IMG/VR virus record: IMGVR_UViG_3300036823_000117
Coordinates: 54,587 to 118,586 of that record
Reading direction: 5' to 3' (one strand)
Source of the DNA: a virus
Length of the DNA: 64,000 nt
In this document: positions 1-8,800 of the stretch, piece after piece
How the letters are laid out: each line of letters opens with the position of its first letter
Position numbering within the stretch: the first letter of the stretch is position 1
The notes under the pieces: generated by a model
What the model was told of the DNA's origin: nothing
Databases searched by the model: none
The model's input: only the letters and a program-made list of their open reading frames with translations
Translations under genes and position numbers: made by a program

Positions 1-242
1 CGTCGAGCAACGGCGTGAACGTGGCGGGCACGGCGCAGACCGCGCTGGCGCCGGCGTCCACGGTGTTCACGCAGTCGACGGTCGGTGACCTGGTGTCGGC
101 ATCGACGACCAGCGCGACGATCACCGCGGGGCCGCTGAACTCGGACCGGTTCCAGCAGCCGGACGGGAACATCTACATCGACCTGTCCCAGACCACGTCG
201 GTGACGGTGTACGCGCTGCAGCTGCCGTTCAACGCTATCTAG
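1..242 (+). CDS. C-terminus of a small head (decoration-like) protein, partial
   Basis: The reading frame is open at the left edge of the window and closes with TAG at 240-242, so only the last 79 or so residues are visible. They are rich in Ser, Thr, Ala and Val and end in alternating beta-strand-like sequence (VTVYALQLPF). A similar tail occurs in the protein at 4055-4411. Position just before connector genes suggests a capsid or decoration protein. The function is inferred from context only. Confidence 0.55.
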   Translation, partial: SSNGVNVAGTAQTALAPASTVFTQSTVGDLVSASTTSATITAGPLNSDRFQQPDGNIYIDLSQTTSVTVYALQLPFNAI

Positions 243-245
243 CCG

Positions 246-605
246 ATGGCCGACGCGTGGCTGCGGGGGGAGAACGGGGCGGTCCTGACGGTGGGTGAGC
301 CGCTGCCCGCAGGGGTGGCGGCCCGCCTGGCGTCGGGCGAGTTGTCCCGCATTCCCCCGCCAGCCCGCGGCGGCGTCATCCCGGCCCAGCTCGCCGTGAC
401 CGCGGATCAGCCGAGCATCGAGCTCGCGGCCGCCGCGCATGTGATGCCGGCTGTTCCGCCCCCGGCCGCGGATGCCAAGCGGGGCGAGTGGGCGAGGTAC
501 GCGATCAGCCAGGGCGCTGACCCGGGTGAGGCGTGGAAGATGTCCCGCGACGCGCTGGCTGCCCGGTTCGGTACCCAGCTAGGAGAGGATCTGCGGTGGC
601 CCTGA
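246..605 (+). CDS. Small phage head-region protein of unknown function
   Basis: This 119-residue protein starts with ATG three bases after the previous stop. Its middle is rich in Ala and Pro. The C-terminus has a compact charged helical segment (GEWARYAISQGADPGEAWK, then a DALAARFG-like end) of the kind seen in small actinophage proteins encoded between capsid and connector genes. No enzyme motif is visible. Its last ten bases overlap the next gene. Confidence 0.65.
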   Translation: MADAWLRGENGAVLTVGEPLPAGVAARLASGELSRIPPPARGGVIPAQLAVTADQPSIELAAAAHVMPAVPPPAADAKRGEWARYAISQGADPGEAWKMSRDALAARFGTQLGEDLRWP

Positions 606-859
606 CGCTGACGCAGGTGGCAGTCACTTCGGCCGCCACCGCGCTCCCAGCGCTGTCCCTCGGCTCGGCAGTCACGCTTATCGCGTCGGCTGCCACGAAC
701 ATCGGCACCAGCAATGCGGTAACAACCAGCACGGGATTCGTCCTTCCGGCGAATGTGCCGGTCACGCTGCCGCTGCTGGATTACATCGGCCAGTCCCCCG
801 CGGCGCTCTACGCGATCACGGCCTCGACGGCCACCCTGAGCGTCGCGATTTCCTCGTAG
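596..859 (+). CDS. Small structural (decoration or fibre-like) protein
   Basis: An 87-residue protein starting at GTG 596, seven bases after AGGAGAGG at 581-588; this start overlaps the previous gene. The sequence is Ala/Ser/Thr/Val-rich beta-strand material with no charged domain, like the other short head proteins here. A capsid decoration role is inferred from position and composition. Confidence 0.6.
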   Translation: MALTLTQVAVTSAATALPALSLGSAVTLIASAATNIGTSNAVTTSTGFVLPANVPVTLPLLDYIGQSPAALYAITASTATLSVAISS

Positions 860-872
860 CAGGGGGTGAGCG

Positions 873-1622
873 GTGTCCGGCAGCGTCCTTTCCTACACCG
901 TGTCGGATGTCATTCCCGGCGGGCAGATCCTTCTGACGCAGCTGTTCGAGACGTTCGTCGGCAGCGGCCAGGCGGCGAGCGCGTCGGGCGTGACGGTCAC
1001 GATCGCTGCGGCGGCCGGCCCGTCGGGCGGGTCGGGTACGCCGGTCCCGGCGACGAGCACGGGCCTGTCGAGCACCAGCGGCAGCCTGTACACCTACACC
1101 TGGAACTGCCTGGCCAGCACGGTCCCGGGCGACTACACCGTCACATTCGCCGGCAGTGTCGGCGGGACGGCGATCTCGTACTCGTGGGTGGTCACGGTCG
1201 CGGCGCCCCCTGCGGCCGCGCCCGCACCGGGCGTGTATGCCACCCTCGCGCAGTACCAGGACGAGGTCGGTGACACGGCTACGCCGCCGTCGCTGGTGAC
1301 GGCGAAGCTGCGGCTGGCCTCCGATGACATTGACATGGCGCTGGTCGGCGCGGTGTACCCGGTGAACCCGCAGGGCATGCCGACGGACCCGCTGGTGATC
1401 AACGTGCTTATGCGGGCGTGCTGCCAGCAGGTCGCGTTCCTTCTCGCTGATAACGATGACCAGGGCGTGAAGCGGCAGTACTCGACGACGTCCTCGAGCG
1501 GGGTGTCGGCGACGAGGACGGCGAGCGCTCAGGGGATGCTCCTGCCTCCTCTGGGGCCGCGGGCCCTTCAGATTCTCCGCACGAACGGCGTGCTGCAGGC
1601 CGCCGTGCTCATCGGCTGGTAG
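873..1622 (+). CDS. Head-to-tail connector (gp6-like) with N-terminal Ig-like domain
   Basis: A 249-residue protein. Residues 1-110 look like an immunoglobulin-like beta domain (GDYTVTFAGSVGGTAISYSW). Residues 120-245 resemble the HK97 gp6-type connector family: a helical domain beginning YATLAQYQDEVGD and a terminal PPLGPRALQIL segment. Connectors of this family form a ring below the portal. The N-terminal beta domain is an addition and may be exposed on the virion. The GTG start follows a purine-rich AGGGGGTGAG. Confidence 0.7.
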   Translation: MSGSVLSYTVSDVIPGGQILLTQLFETFVGSGQAASASGVTVTIAAAAGPSGGSGTPVPATSTGLSSTSGSLYTYTWNCLASTVPGDYTVTFAGSVGGTAISYSWVVTVAAPPAAAPAPGVYATLAQYQDEVGDTATPPSLVTAKLRLASDDIDMALVGAVYPVNPQGMPTDPLVINVLMRACCQQVAFLLADNDDQGVKRQYSTTSSSGVSATRTASAQGMLLPPLGPRALQILRTNGVLQAAVLIGW

Positions 1623-1687
1623 CCGCTTCCTCATTCTTTGCCGTGCTGTTGCGTGGCCACTGTTCTCGCGCCTGAAAGGACACCACC

Positions 1688-2320
1688 ATGCCCGTGTACC
1701 TGACCGAGTCCGGCGGCCTTGCTTCGGGTGGTTCGCCCGCCAGCCTCGACTACGTGGCGACGCAGGCGCCGCTGTACGCCAACCAGGCTGACCCGCCGGT
1801 CGGCGGGGGCATCGCGGGTCACATCGCGGAGACGGTGGCGGCGTCGTCGGCTACGGCGGCGCTGACGATGGTGTCGGGCAGTGCGTCGATCGCGGCGGTG
1901 CGGCTGGTCGCGGGGCAGGTGGTCAGCAACGCCGGGTTCGTGACGTCGACGACGGCGGGCATCACGATGACGCACTGGTGGCTGGCGCTGCTTGACAGCT
2001 CGTACACGGTGCGGGCGGTGTCGGCGGATCAGACCAGCGGGGCGATCGGGGCGTCGACGTGGTTCACGCTGCCGTTCGCTTCGGTATACACGGTCCCGTC
2101 GACCGGGGTTTACTTCGTCGCCGTCATGATCGCGGCGTCGACGGTGCCTACGCTGTGCGGTTCGACGGCGCCGCTCGCGGCCATGATCACCGGCACGGGT
2201 GCGCCGGCGCCGCTGCTCGGCGGGGTGTCCACGACCGGCCAGACGACCGCCCCGGCGGTGGGCACCGCGCTGATCGCGCCGACCGCCGCGGCTGTGACGC
2301 CGTACCTGTTCCTCTCCTAG
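1688..2320 (+). CDS. Virion-associated beta-rich protein, probable minor structural protein
   Basis: A 210-residue protein rich in Ala, Thr, Ser and Val. The repeated short strands (THWWLALLDSSYTVRAVS, VYFVAVMIAAS) suggest a beta-sandwich fold. It lies between two connector genes, so it is probably a virion component. The start ATG follows GAAAGGACACC. I do not recognise a specific family; a capsid-fibre or receptor-contact role is possible. Confidence 0.6.
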   Translation: MPVYLTESGGLASGGSPASLDYVATQAPLYANQADPPVGGGIAGHIAETVAASSATAALTMVSGSASIAAVRLVAGQVVSNAGFVTSTTAGITMTHWWLALLDSSYTVRAVSADQTSGAIGASTWFTLPFASVYTVPSTGVYFVAVMIAASTVPTLCGSTAPLAAMITGTGAPAPLLGGVSTTGQTTAPAVGTALIAPTAAAVTPYLFLS

Positions 2321-2329
2321 GAGCCGGCC

Positions 2330-2668
2330 GTGGTCGCCGAGACCGCTAACACGACGGTCGCCTTGTTCCGCGGGACCGATTTCGACGGTTACGGCGACGT
2401 GACCGATTCGCCGCTGCCGTACATCCAGGGTGTCGCCGCGACGCTGATCGAGACGACGCAGATCGTCCAGGATCCGGCGACGCAGACTCCCAGGGTGATC
2501 CGGATGTCGACGGCCCTGGTTCCGCTGTGGCTGGGCGTGAAGGACAGCGACCGGCTGGAGAACGAGCTCAGCGGCGACATCTTCATGATCGAGGATGTCA
2601 TCCGGATCCCGAACCTCACGGGGGCGGTCCCGGACCTGAAGCTGGTCTTGAAGCGGGTCACCCAGTAG
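2330..2668 (+). CDS. Head-tail stopper (neck) protein
   Basis: A 112-residue protein starting at GTG 2330. Size, order (after the connector, before the gp10-like protein) and the segment VPLWLGVKDSDRLENELSGD fit the head-closure/stopper family of siphoviruses, which plugs the portal channel before tail joining. The family call rests mainly on synteny and partial motif resemblance. Confidence 0.65.
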   Translation: MVAETANTTVALFRGTDFDGYGDVTDSPLPYIQGVAATLIETTQIVQDPATQTPRVIRMSTALVPLWLGVKDSDRLENELSGDIFMIEDVIRIPNLTGAVPDLKLVLKRVTQ

Positions 2669-2677
2669 GGGGTCCGC

Positions 2678-3349
2678 GTGCGGGTTGTGGTGGATGACGA
2701 CGCCCGGGAGAAAGCCGACGCGGCTGTTGTCCCGTGGATGCGGGAGCAACTCGGGCCGGAGATCGAGGAGCGGGCGAAGCGGTACGTCCCGATCGACACG
2801 GGGGCGCTGCGCGAGTCCATTGAGCATCACATGGACGGCACGACGCTCGTGGTGTCGGCCACCGGTTCTGACGTGCGGACGTACGCCGCGTACATCGAGC
2901 TCGGGCACCGGGTGTATCACCCGTCGACCGGGAAGGTCGGCCCCGAATGGGTTCCGGCTCAGCCGTTCCTGCGGCCGGCGCTTTACGGCGGGTCGTCGCA
3001 CCTGCGCGCCAAGGCGTTCCGTGAAGACTCCGTCATGCAGGACCGCAAGACCGCGGCCCGGGCTGCGGCGCGGACGGCGAAGTGGGAGGCGCGGCGCGAG
3101 CGGGAACGCGAGGCGCGGGCCCATCTCACCGACGAGGAACGCGCGGCCCGCGAGGCGAAGTGGCGCACCGAGTCGGCGGAGCGCACCGCGCGCCGCGAGC
3201 GGGAACTCGCGAACTACGAGCGGTCCATGGAAGTCCTGGCTGAGCGCAAGGCCAGGGAAGACAAGTGGCGGGCCGCGCAGGAGCAGCGCTACATCGAGAA
3301 GTGGGAGCGCGAGCACCCCGGCGAGCCCGGCGGTCCCGTGCCGTTCTAG
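2678..3349 (+). CDS. HK97 gp10-like neck/tail protein with charged coiled-coil extension
   Basis: A 223-residue protein. Residues 1-110 match the HK97 gp10-like family that joins neck and tail: helix, then RYVPIDTGALRESIEHH, then YAAYIELGHRVYHP and PFLRPAL. Residues 115-215 form an unusually long Arg/Glu/Ala-rich helix, probably coiled coil, which the family usually lacks. The GTG start is ten bases after the previous gene. Confidence 0.75.
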   Translation: MRVVVDDDAREKADAAVVPWMREQLGPEIEERAKRYVPIDTGALRESIEHHMDGTTLVVSATGSDVRTYAAYIELGHRVYHPSTGKVGPEWVPAQPFLRPALYGGSSHLRAKAFREDSVMQDRKTAARAAARTAKWEARREREREARAHLTDEERAAREAKWRTESAERTARRERELANYERSMEVLAERKAREDKWRAAQEQRYIEKWEREHPGEPGGPVPF

Positions 3350-3361
3350 GGCGGAGGGCCG

Positions 3362-3841
3362 GTGCCGGTAAGGCTCCTCGCCAACAGCGAGCTCGTTGCG
3401 GTGTCCTACTTCCAGCAGATGCCGGGCTTGAAGGCGGACGTGATCGCGACCCAGCTCCCGAAGGATGAAGCGGACTGGGCGGCGAACGGCGCGATCACCG
3501 TCCAGGTTGTCGGCGGTCACCCCGATTCTGACTTGCCGGTCCGCAACCCGCTGGTCCAGGTGGACTGCTGGGCGACGACGCTCAAGAGCAACAAGCCTCC
3601 GTGGTTCAAGGCGGCCGCGCTCGCTGAGGCGGCGTGGCTGGGAACCCGGAACCGGAACCGCGGCGCCCGGCGGGTGCCCGTCTCCGCCGGCCCGGTGGTG
3701 TACCCGGCGGCGATCGTCTTGACGGCCCTGTGGCTGACCGAGTGGCGGCGGGTTTACGACGACAAGGCCGACGCTGCCCGTTACTCCGCGGACCTCGGGA
3801 TGTCGTGGGCGCCTGCTGACCCGATTCCCGAGCCGTTCTAG
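3362..3841 (+). CDS. Tail terminator protein
   Basis: A 159-residue protein starting at GTG 3362. It resembles actinophage tail terminators: the N-terminal block PVRLLANSELVAVSYFQQ, the central VVGGHPDSDLPVRNPLVQVD and the following KPPWFKAAALAEA. Terminators cap the tail tube at its head-proximal end. Its place between the gp10-like gene and the major tail gene is the usual one. Confidence 0.8.
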   Translation: MPVRLLANSELVAVSYFQQMPGLKADVIATQLPKDEADWAANGAITVQVVGGHPDSDLPVRNPLVQVDCWATTLKSNKPPWFKAAALAEAAWLGTRNRNRGARRVPVSAGPVVYPAAIVLTALWLTEWRRVYDDKADAARYSADLGMSWAPADPIPEPF

Positions 3842-3850
3842 GAGGCCCCT

Positions 3851-4054
3851 GTGCCGCTGGTGAAGCTCACGATCCGCGAGGAGCCCGTCGAGGTCGACGA
3901 CGGCGAGCTGCTGGTTCTCCGCGGCCAGAACCTGGTCGACCGCGTCCTGGACGCCGTCCCGGCCGCAACGGCCCCGGCCCGGCCACCGGGTCCTGTCGAT
4001 CCCCCTGTTGTGCCCGCCCCGGCCAAGCCCGGACCCAAGAAGCAGGAGAAGTAG
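3851..4054 (+). CDS. Small Pro-rich phage protein
   Basis: A 67-residue protein starting at GTG 3851 after AGGAGG-like sequence. The first 35 residues are acidic and possibly folded (LTIREEPVEVDDGELLVLRG). The rest is a Pro/Ala/Lys-rich tail that is probably disordered. No function is recognisable. The next gene begins immediately after its stop. Confidence 0.6.
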   Translation: MPLVKLTIREEPVEVDDGELLVLRGQNLVDRVLDAVPAATAPARPPGPVDPPVVPAPAKPGPKKQEK

Positions 4055-4411
4055 ATGGCAACTCAGACCCTCCTCCCGACCGTGGCCGTTCCCGATGGCC
4101 CGGGCCTGGACATCACCGCGCTGCTGGCCACCCCGACCGGCACGACGCTGCTGTTCGCCAACACCGGCCGGGAGCAGCTGTACATCTCCGCCGGCGCCGT
4201 GTCGGAGACCGTGACCGTGGACATGGGCGCGCTCGTCGACGGGCAGACCGTGACCAACTTCCCGACGGTGAACCTGACGAACGGCCACATCTACCGGTTC
4301 GGCGAGTTCCACAGCGTGCTCGACAACACCGGGACGAACCAGGTCCAGGTCACCCTGTCGACGGTCACGAGCATCACGGTCGCGCTTGTGCAGGACGCCG
4401 CTGTCTTCTAG
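4055..4411 (+). CDS. Beta-rich structural protein (decoration-like)
   Basis: A 118-residue protein starting directly after the previous stop. The sequence alternates hydrophobic and polar residues throughout (TVTVDMGALVDGQTVTNF) and ends ITVALVQDAAVF. It resembles the C-terminal fragment at the left edge of the window, so the two may be paralogous. It is followed by a terminator, which ends the head/neck transcription unit. A virion decoration role is inferred. Confidence 0.6.
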   Translation: MATQTLLPTVAVPDGPGLDITALLATPTGTTLLFANTGREQLYISAGAVSETVTVDMGALVDGQTVTNFPTVNLTNGHIYRFGEFHSVLDNTGTNQVQVTLSTVTSITVALVQDAAVF

Positions 4412-4438
4412 GCCGCCGCGCTTCACCCCGCTTGTCCG

Positions 4439-4463
4439 CCCTGGCCTTGGCCGGGGCTTTTTT
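4439..4463 (+). terminator. Rho-independent terminator
   Basis: CCCTGGCC pairs with GGCCGGGG (one G-T pair) across a tiny loop and is followed by C and six T. It separates the head/neck genes from the major tail gene. Confidence 0.75.
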
Positions 4464-4507
4464 CATGCCCGCCCCCTAGTACCCGGCAAACGGGATAGGA
4501 GCGCTCG

Positions 4508-5086
4508 ATGTCCGTCGTGCCTAGCAACTTGACCCAGGGCCCCGGAGTTCTCTGGTACGCCCCGTTCGGAACCGCAGCCCCCGCGGACTCCGCGTTCGCC
4601 TCCGCCCCCGGATCCAGCTGGATCGACGTCGGCGGCACCCAGGGCGGCATCATGGCGGAGATCGACAACACCTACATGCAGCAGGTGGTCGACCAGATCC
4701 CCATCTCCGTCGGCGGCCGCCTCACCAAGCAGGCCATCACCGTCACCACCCAGCTCGCCGAGACCACGCTGAACAACCTCAACCTGGCCATGAACGGCCT
4801 GATCAGCATCACCCAGCAGTCCGGCTACTCGACCACGGACCTGCAGACCGCCACGAGTGCGACGCAGCCGCAGTACTCCACGCTGATCGTGGACGGCTGG
4901 GCGCCGACCACCGGCACCACCGAGCCGTCCTGCCGGCGCCGGCTGATCATCTGGAAGGTGCTCTCCCAGGGCAAGGCCACCTTCGAGTACTCGATGGAGA
5001 AGAACTCCGTCTACAGCGTCACGTTCGAGGCGTACTACGTGTCCGGGTCGGTTTCGCCCTGGCACAGCATTGATCAGACGAGCTAG
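4508..5086 (+). CDS. Major tail (tube) protein
   Basis: A 192-residue protein with ATG 4508 preceded by ATAGGAGCG. Length, a beta-sandwich-like pattern, the segment GGTQGGIMAEIDN near the N-terminus and the internal TLIVDGWAP fit actinophage tail tube proteins. It directly precedes the frameshifting chaperone genes, the conserved order in long-tailed phages. A terminator upstream and a gap of about 45 bases suggest its own promoter, which I could not define. Confidence 0.8.
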   Translation: MSVVPSNLTQGPGVLWYAPFGTAAPADSAFASAPGSSWIDVGGTQGGIMAEIDNTYMQQVVDQIPISVGGRLTKQAITVTTQLAETTLNNLNLAMNGLISITQQSGYSTTDLQTATSATQPQYSTLIVDGWAPTTGTTEPSCRRRLIIWKVLSQGKATFEYSMEKNSVYSVTFEAYYVSGSVSPWHSIDQTS

Positions 5087-5098
5087 GGCAAATAACCC

Positions 5099-5494
5099 AT
5101 GGTCGCCGCAAACAAGGCGCGTGCCTCAGTGCCCGCCCGCCCGCGCGTCATCGAGCCGGACGACATCCTCGACCCGGCCGAGACCGCCCCGCTTGAGATC
5201 ACCTCGGGCTCCCGCAAGAAGGGCCGCCGGATCGTCATCTTCTACATCGACGGCACGCCCCACTCGGTACCCGAGGACCCGCCCGCCATCATCATGATCA
5301 ACTACCTGGACGCGGTCCGCCGCCACGGCCCCGTGCCCGCGTCCACGTACCTGCTCGAGGCCATGCTCGGCTCGGACTCCTACGCCGCGCTGTGCAGCAG
5401 CGAGGACATCACGCAGGAGCAGCTGGGCCAGGTGATCGAGAAGGTCGACGGGATCCTGATGGCCGCGCAGAGGTCCCCAAAAGCCGGGTCCTAG
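5099..5494 (+). CDS. Tail assembly chaperone, short form (G-like)
   Basis: A 131-residue protein. The core contains RRIVIFYIDGTPHSVPEDPP, then a helical region ending in QLGQVIEKVDGILMAAQRS. Chaperones of this type coat the tape measure before tail tube polymerisation. Translation in this frame stops at 5492-5494, twelve bases after the slippery heptamer at 5476-5482, so most ribosomes make this form. Confidence 0.8.
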   Translation: MVAANKARASVPARPRVIEPDDILDPAETAPLEITSGSRKKGRRIVIFYIDGTPHSVPEDPPAIIMINYLDAVRRHGPVPASTYLLEAMLGSDSYAALCSSEDITQEQLGQVIEKVDGILMAAQRSPKAGS

Positions 5495-5835
5495 CTTCGT
5501 ACCAGGAACACGGCTGGGTCCTGGGCCACCTGGATGACCTGGAGTCTGACTTCAGCGTCTTCCACCGGGTCGATGACATGTACGAGATGCCGGCCAGGAA
5601 ATTCCGTGTCCTGGCCGGCCGGCTCGTGCATTACGAGGGCGCGTTCCGGGCGGCCGTGAAGGCGCAGGACCAGCCCGGTGCCCCGGTGCCCGCGACGAAG
5701 CTCATGTACGACATGAACCCTGACCTCCGCGGCCTGTCCACGTTCGCGGAGGTGGCCAGGCCCGCAGAGCTGACGCCTGACCAGCAGGCATACGTCGACT
5801 CTCACCCCGAGTTGCAGGCCCCTCCCCGCCGCTAA
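5099..5835 (+). CDS. Tail assembly chaperone, frameshifted long form (GT-like)
   Basis: A -1 slip on CCCAAAA joins residues 1-128 of the upstream frame to 117 residues encoded in the -1 frame to 5835, giving a 245-residue fusion. The second part has no convincing start of its own and contains SYQEHGWVLGHLDDLESDFSV and MYEMPARKFRVLAGRL. This G/GT arrangement directly upstream of the tape measure is conserved in long-tailed phages. The frameshift is inferred from frame geometry and the heptamer. Confidence 0.8.
5476..5482 (+). promoter_or_regulatory. Programmed -1 frameshift site CCCAAAA
   Basis: The zero frame reads TCC CCA AAA; the heptamer C-CCA-AAA is a canonical X-XXY-YYZ slippery site. 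Slipping back one base continues as CCC AAA AGC into the downstream frame. Confidence 0.8.
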
Positions 5836-5862
5836 CCGATCACTGCAAGGCGGTGAACGGAC

Positions 5863-8800
5863 ATGGCGGGAGAAGAGGGCTTTCACGTAGCGAGAGCGTA
5901 CGTAACGGTCGAACCGGACGCTACGGACTTTCCGGAGAAGCTGAAGGCTCAGCTGGAGGAAAACAAGTTCGACCTGCGGGTCCCCGTCGCCCCGCAGATG
6001 GACGGCTTCCGCGAGGAAATGCAGGCCGGCCTCGAGAAGGAGAAAGGCCAGGACGTCACTGTCGACGTCGAGCCCGACCCAGGCAGCGTCGCTGACTTCA
6101 CCCCGAAGGTGCAGGCGGCCCTCGACGCCAACAAGGCCAAGGTCGAGGCCGGGGTCGAGCCAGACCAGGAGTCCGTCGCCGGGCTCCCCGGCAAGGTCCA
6201 GGCCGAGCTGGACGCCGAGCGGAAGCCGACGCTCAACATCAAGTCCAACCTTGACGAGGCGTCCCTCGCCGCGAAGGTCGCGGAGGCCCGCAGCGAACTC
6301 GGGGACCTGAAGATCGGCGATGACCTGTTCGCCGCGTTCAGCCGGACCGGCAGCAACTCGTTCATCGCCCAGTACGCCACGGACCTGAAGGATCTCACCG
6401 GGGACGCCGAAGCCGCAGCCGGGGCGGTGCGCCGGACTGCGGCCGCCGTGGACCAGGCAGGCGCGGCGGCCCGGAAGTCGGATCAGGCGTTCCGGATCTT
6501 CGGTGTCGGGATCAGCAAGCTCGCCGTCCACGGTGTCGTCACGGGGGTGATCGACTTCCTGGCCGTGGCTATCCCGGCGGCGGCCGCGGCGGGTGCGTGG
6601 GCTGCGGCGTGGTCGAAGGGCGCGGAGCAGGTCGAGCAGCACATGGTTGCCCTGCACACGGCCACGCAGGCGACCAATGCCATGTTCGGGCAGACGACCG
6701 GGTCGGCCCTGGGCCTGGGCGGTGCCCTGGCCAAGGCCCAGACCGCTGCCCGGCCCGAGGTGTGGTCGGCCCTGGGCGCGGCGATCAACCTTGCCAAGGA
6801 GCGCATGGGGGACTTCTCCTCCGTCGGCCTGCAGGTCGGGCGCATCTTCGACAACTTCGCGGCGAAGCTTGTCTACGACTTTTCCTCCGCGGGTGACGCG
6901 GGGAAGACGTTCGGCGGCCTGCTGTCGAACATGGTTCCCGACCTGACCCAGCTCGGCGAGGTCTTCGGGAACATCGGGCACGCCGTTGGCAGTTTCGCAT
7001 CGCAGATGCCCGGTGTCGCCCAGGTGCTCCTCGCTGGCCTTGCCGGGGCGACGAAGCTGGCCACGAGCCTCATCGACCTGTCTGGGCGGTTCAAGATCGC
7101 CGGGGCGTCGGCGCTGACCCTGATCATGGGGTTCCACGAGCTCAACACGTGGGGCAGCATCGGCGTCGCCGCCCTGGGCAAGATGGGCCTGGCGACCTCC
7201 GAGGTGACCGGCGGGTTCTTCTCGCTGGAGCGCGCCGGCGGTGTGCTGTCGAACATGCTGGGCGTTGTCCCGACGCTGCTGTCCAAGATCACCGCCGGGC
7301 TCAGCGGCATGACCCGCGGGGTCGGCTCCGTTGTCAGCGGGCTTGGCGGGATGGTCGGGAAGATCGGCGGCGACGGCAACGTCTTCAGCAAGCTCGGCGC
7401 GGGCGCTGAGGGTGCTGGCAGCAAGGTCGACCGGCTGGGCGTGACTATCGGCGGCCTGGGCTCTGACCTGGAGGAAAGCGCGTCGGGGCTCGGCTTGTGG
7501 CAGGTTGCGCTGATCGGCGCCGCTGCGGCCGGGCTCGGGTTCCTGATCTACAAGCTGGCCACTACGAAGACCGCGGCGCAGCAGTTCGCCGACTCGCTGC
7601 AGGCCAGCATCGACAAAGCCTCGAACCTTCAGTCGCTGAGCGCCCTGGCGGCCGGGATGGGGCAGCTCGGCGCGGCCACCCAGAAGGCGGCGACCCAGCA
7701 GCAGTACGCGGGCGGCATGTCCACTCGCTACGCGCAGACTCTGTCAACTGCCGGGGCGGCTGTCGCCACGTTCGGCGCGAAGCAGGAGCAGCTGGCCGAG
7801 CAGTTCGTCACGGTCAACAAGCACGCCTCCATGCTCGCCACCCAGTACGGCACGTCCTTTGTCGGCGCCCTCGCCTTGGCTGACGAGGCCGGCGTCAAGC
7901 TGAACCAGACCATGACCCGGCAGCAGTGGGTCATGGCCCAGATCAAGATCTCTGATCTGGTGAAGGGCTACCAGGCCATGGGCCAGCCGATGGGCGCCGT
8001 CGGCAACGACATGGATGCCCTGGCCATTCAGTCGGGGCTGGCCGCGACGAAGGTGGCCGCGCTGAACTCGGCGTGGGACGAGTTCATGTCGAACCTGACC
8101 GGTGGTACCACCGGGCTGGCCGGGTTTGAGCAGGCCCTGACGAACCTCAGCACCGGCACTACCAAGATCACCAACGTTCTCGGAAAGGGCGGCAGCGTCA
8201 CCCTGTCGGTGAAGGACTTCGCCAGTTCGCTGCAGTCGTTCACGGGCAAGGGGGCTCAGGCCTGGCAGAACTTCAACCAGGTCGTGGGCACGAGCGCCCC
8301 TCAGCTCATCGACTGGCTGCGCACTGCCGGCGCCGAAGGAGCCCTGTCCGGGCAGAACCTGTCTCACGGCCTGTCACAGGGCACGACGGCTGCGAAGAAC
8401 TTCCAGCAGGGCATCCTGGACATGATCTCCCAGCTGACCCCGCTGGCGTCCAAGAGCAAGACCGCCCAGGCCGAGTTGGTCGGGCTGGCGCAGCAGGCCG
8501 GGCTGAACATCACGACGTTCCCGCAGCTGACCTCAGCGATTCAGGCCAGCCATGCGTCCGTCAGCAACCTGCAGGCCATCATCTCGCAGGCCACGATCAA
8601 GATGGGCAACATGTCGGCCGTTGCCCAGAACCTGGGCAACGTCCTCAACTCGGCGGTCGCGTCGGCGATCTCGAACGCGTCGCTGAAGGCCTCCGGGTTC
8701 TACAAGGACATGTCCGATCTGACGGCGGCCACGCAGAAGTACGGCGCTAACTCCCCGCAGGCCATCGCGGCCGCCAACAAGGTCGCTACCGCGCTGCACA

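Noticed and set aside
1631-4426. 931-codon open frame on the minus strand
   Set aside because: Arg/Pro/Gly-rich composition typical of a high-GC shadow frame, opposite eight well-supported structural genes.
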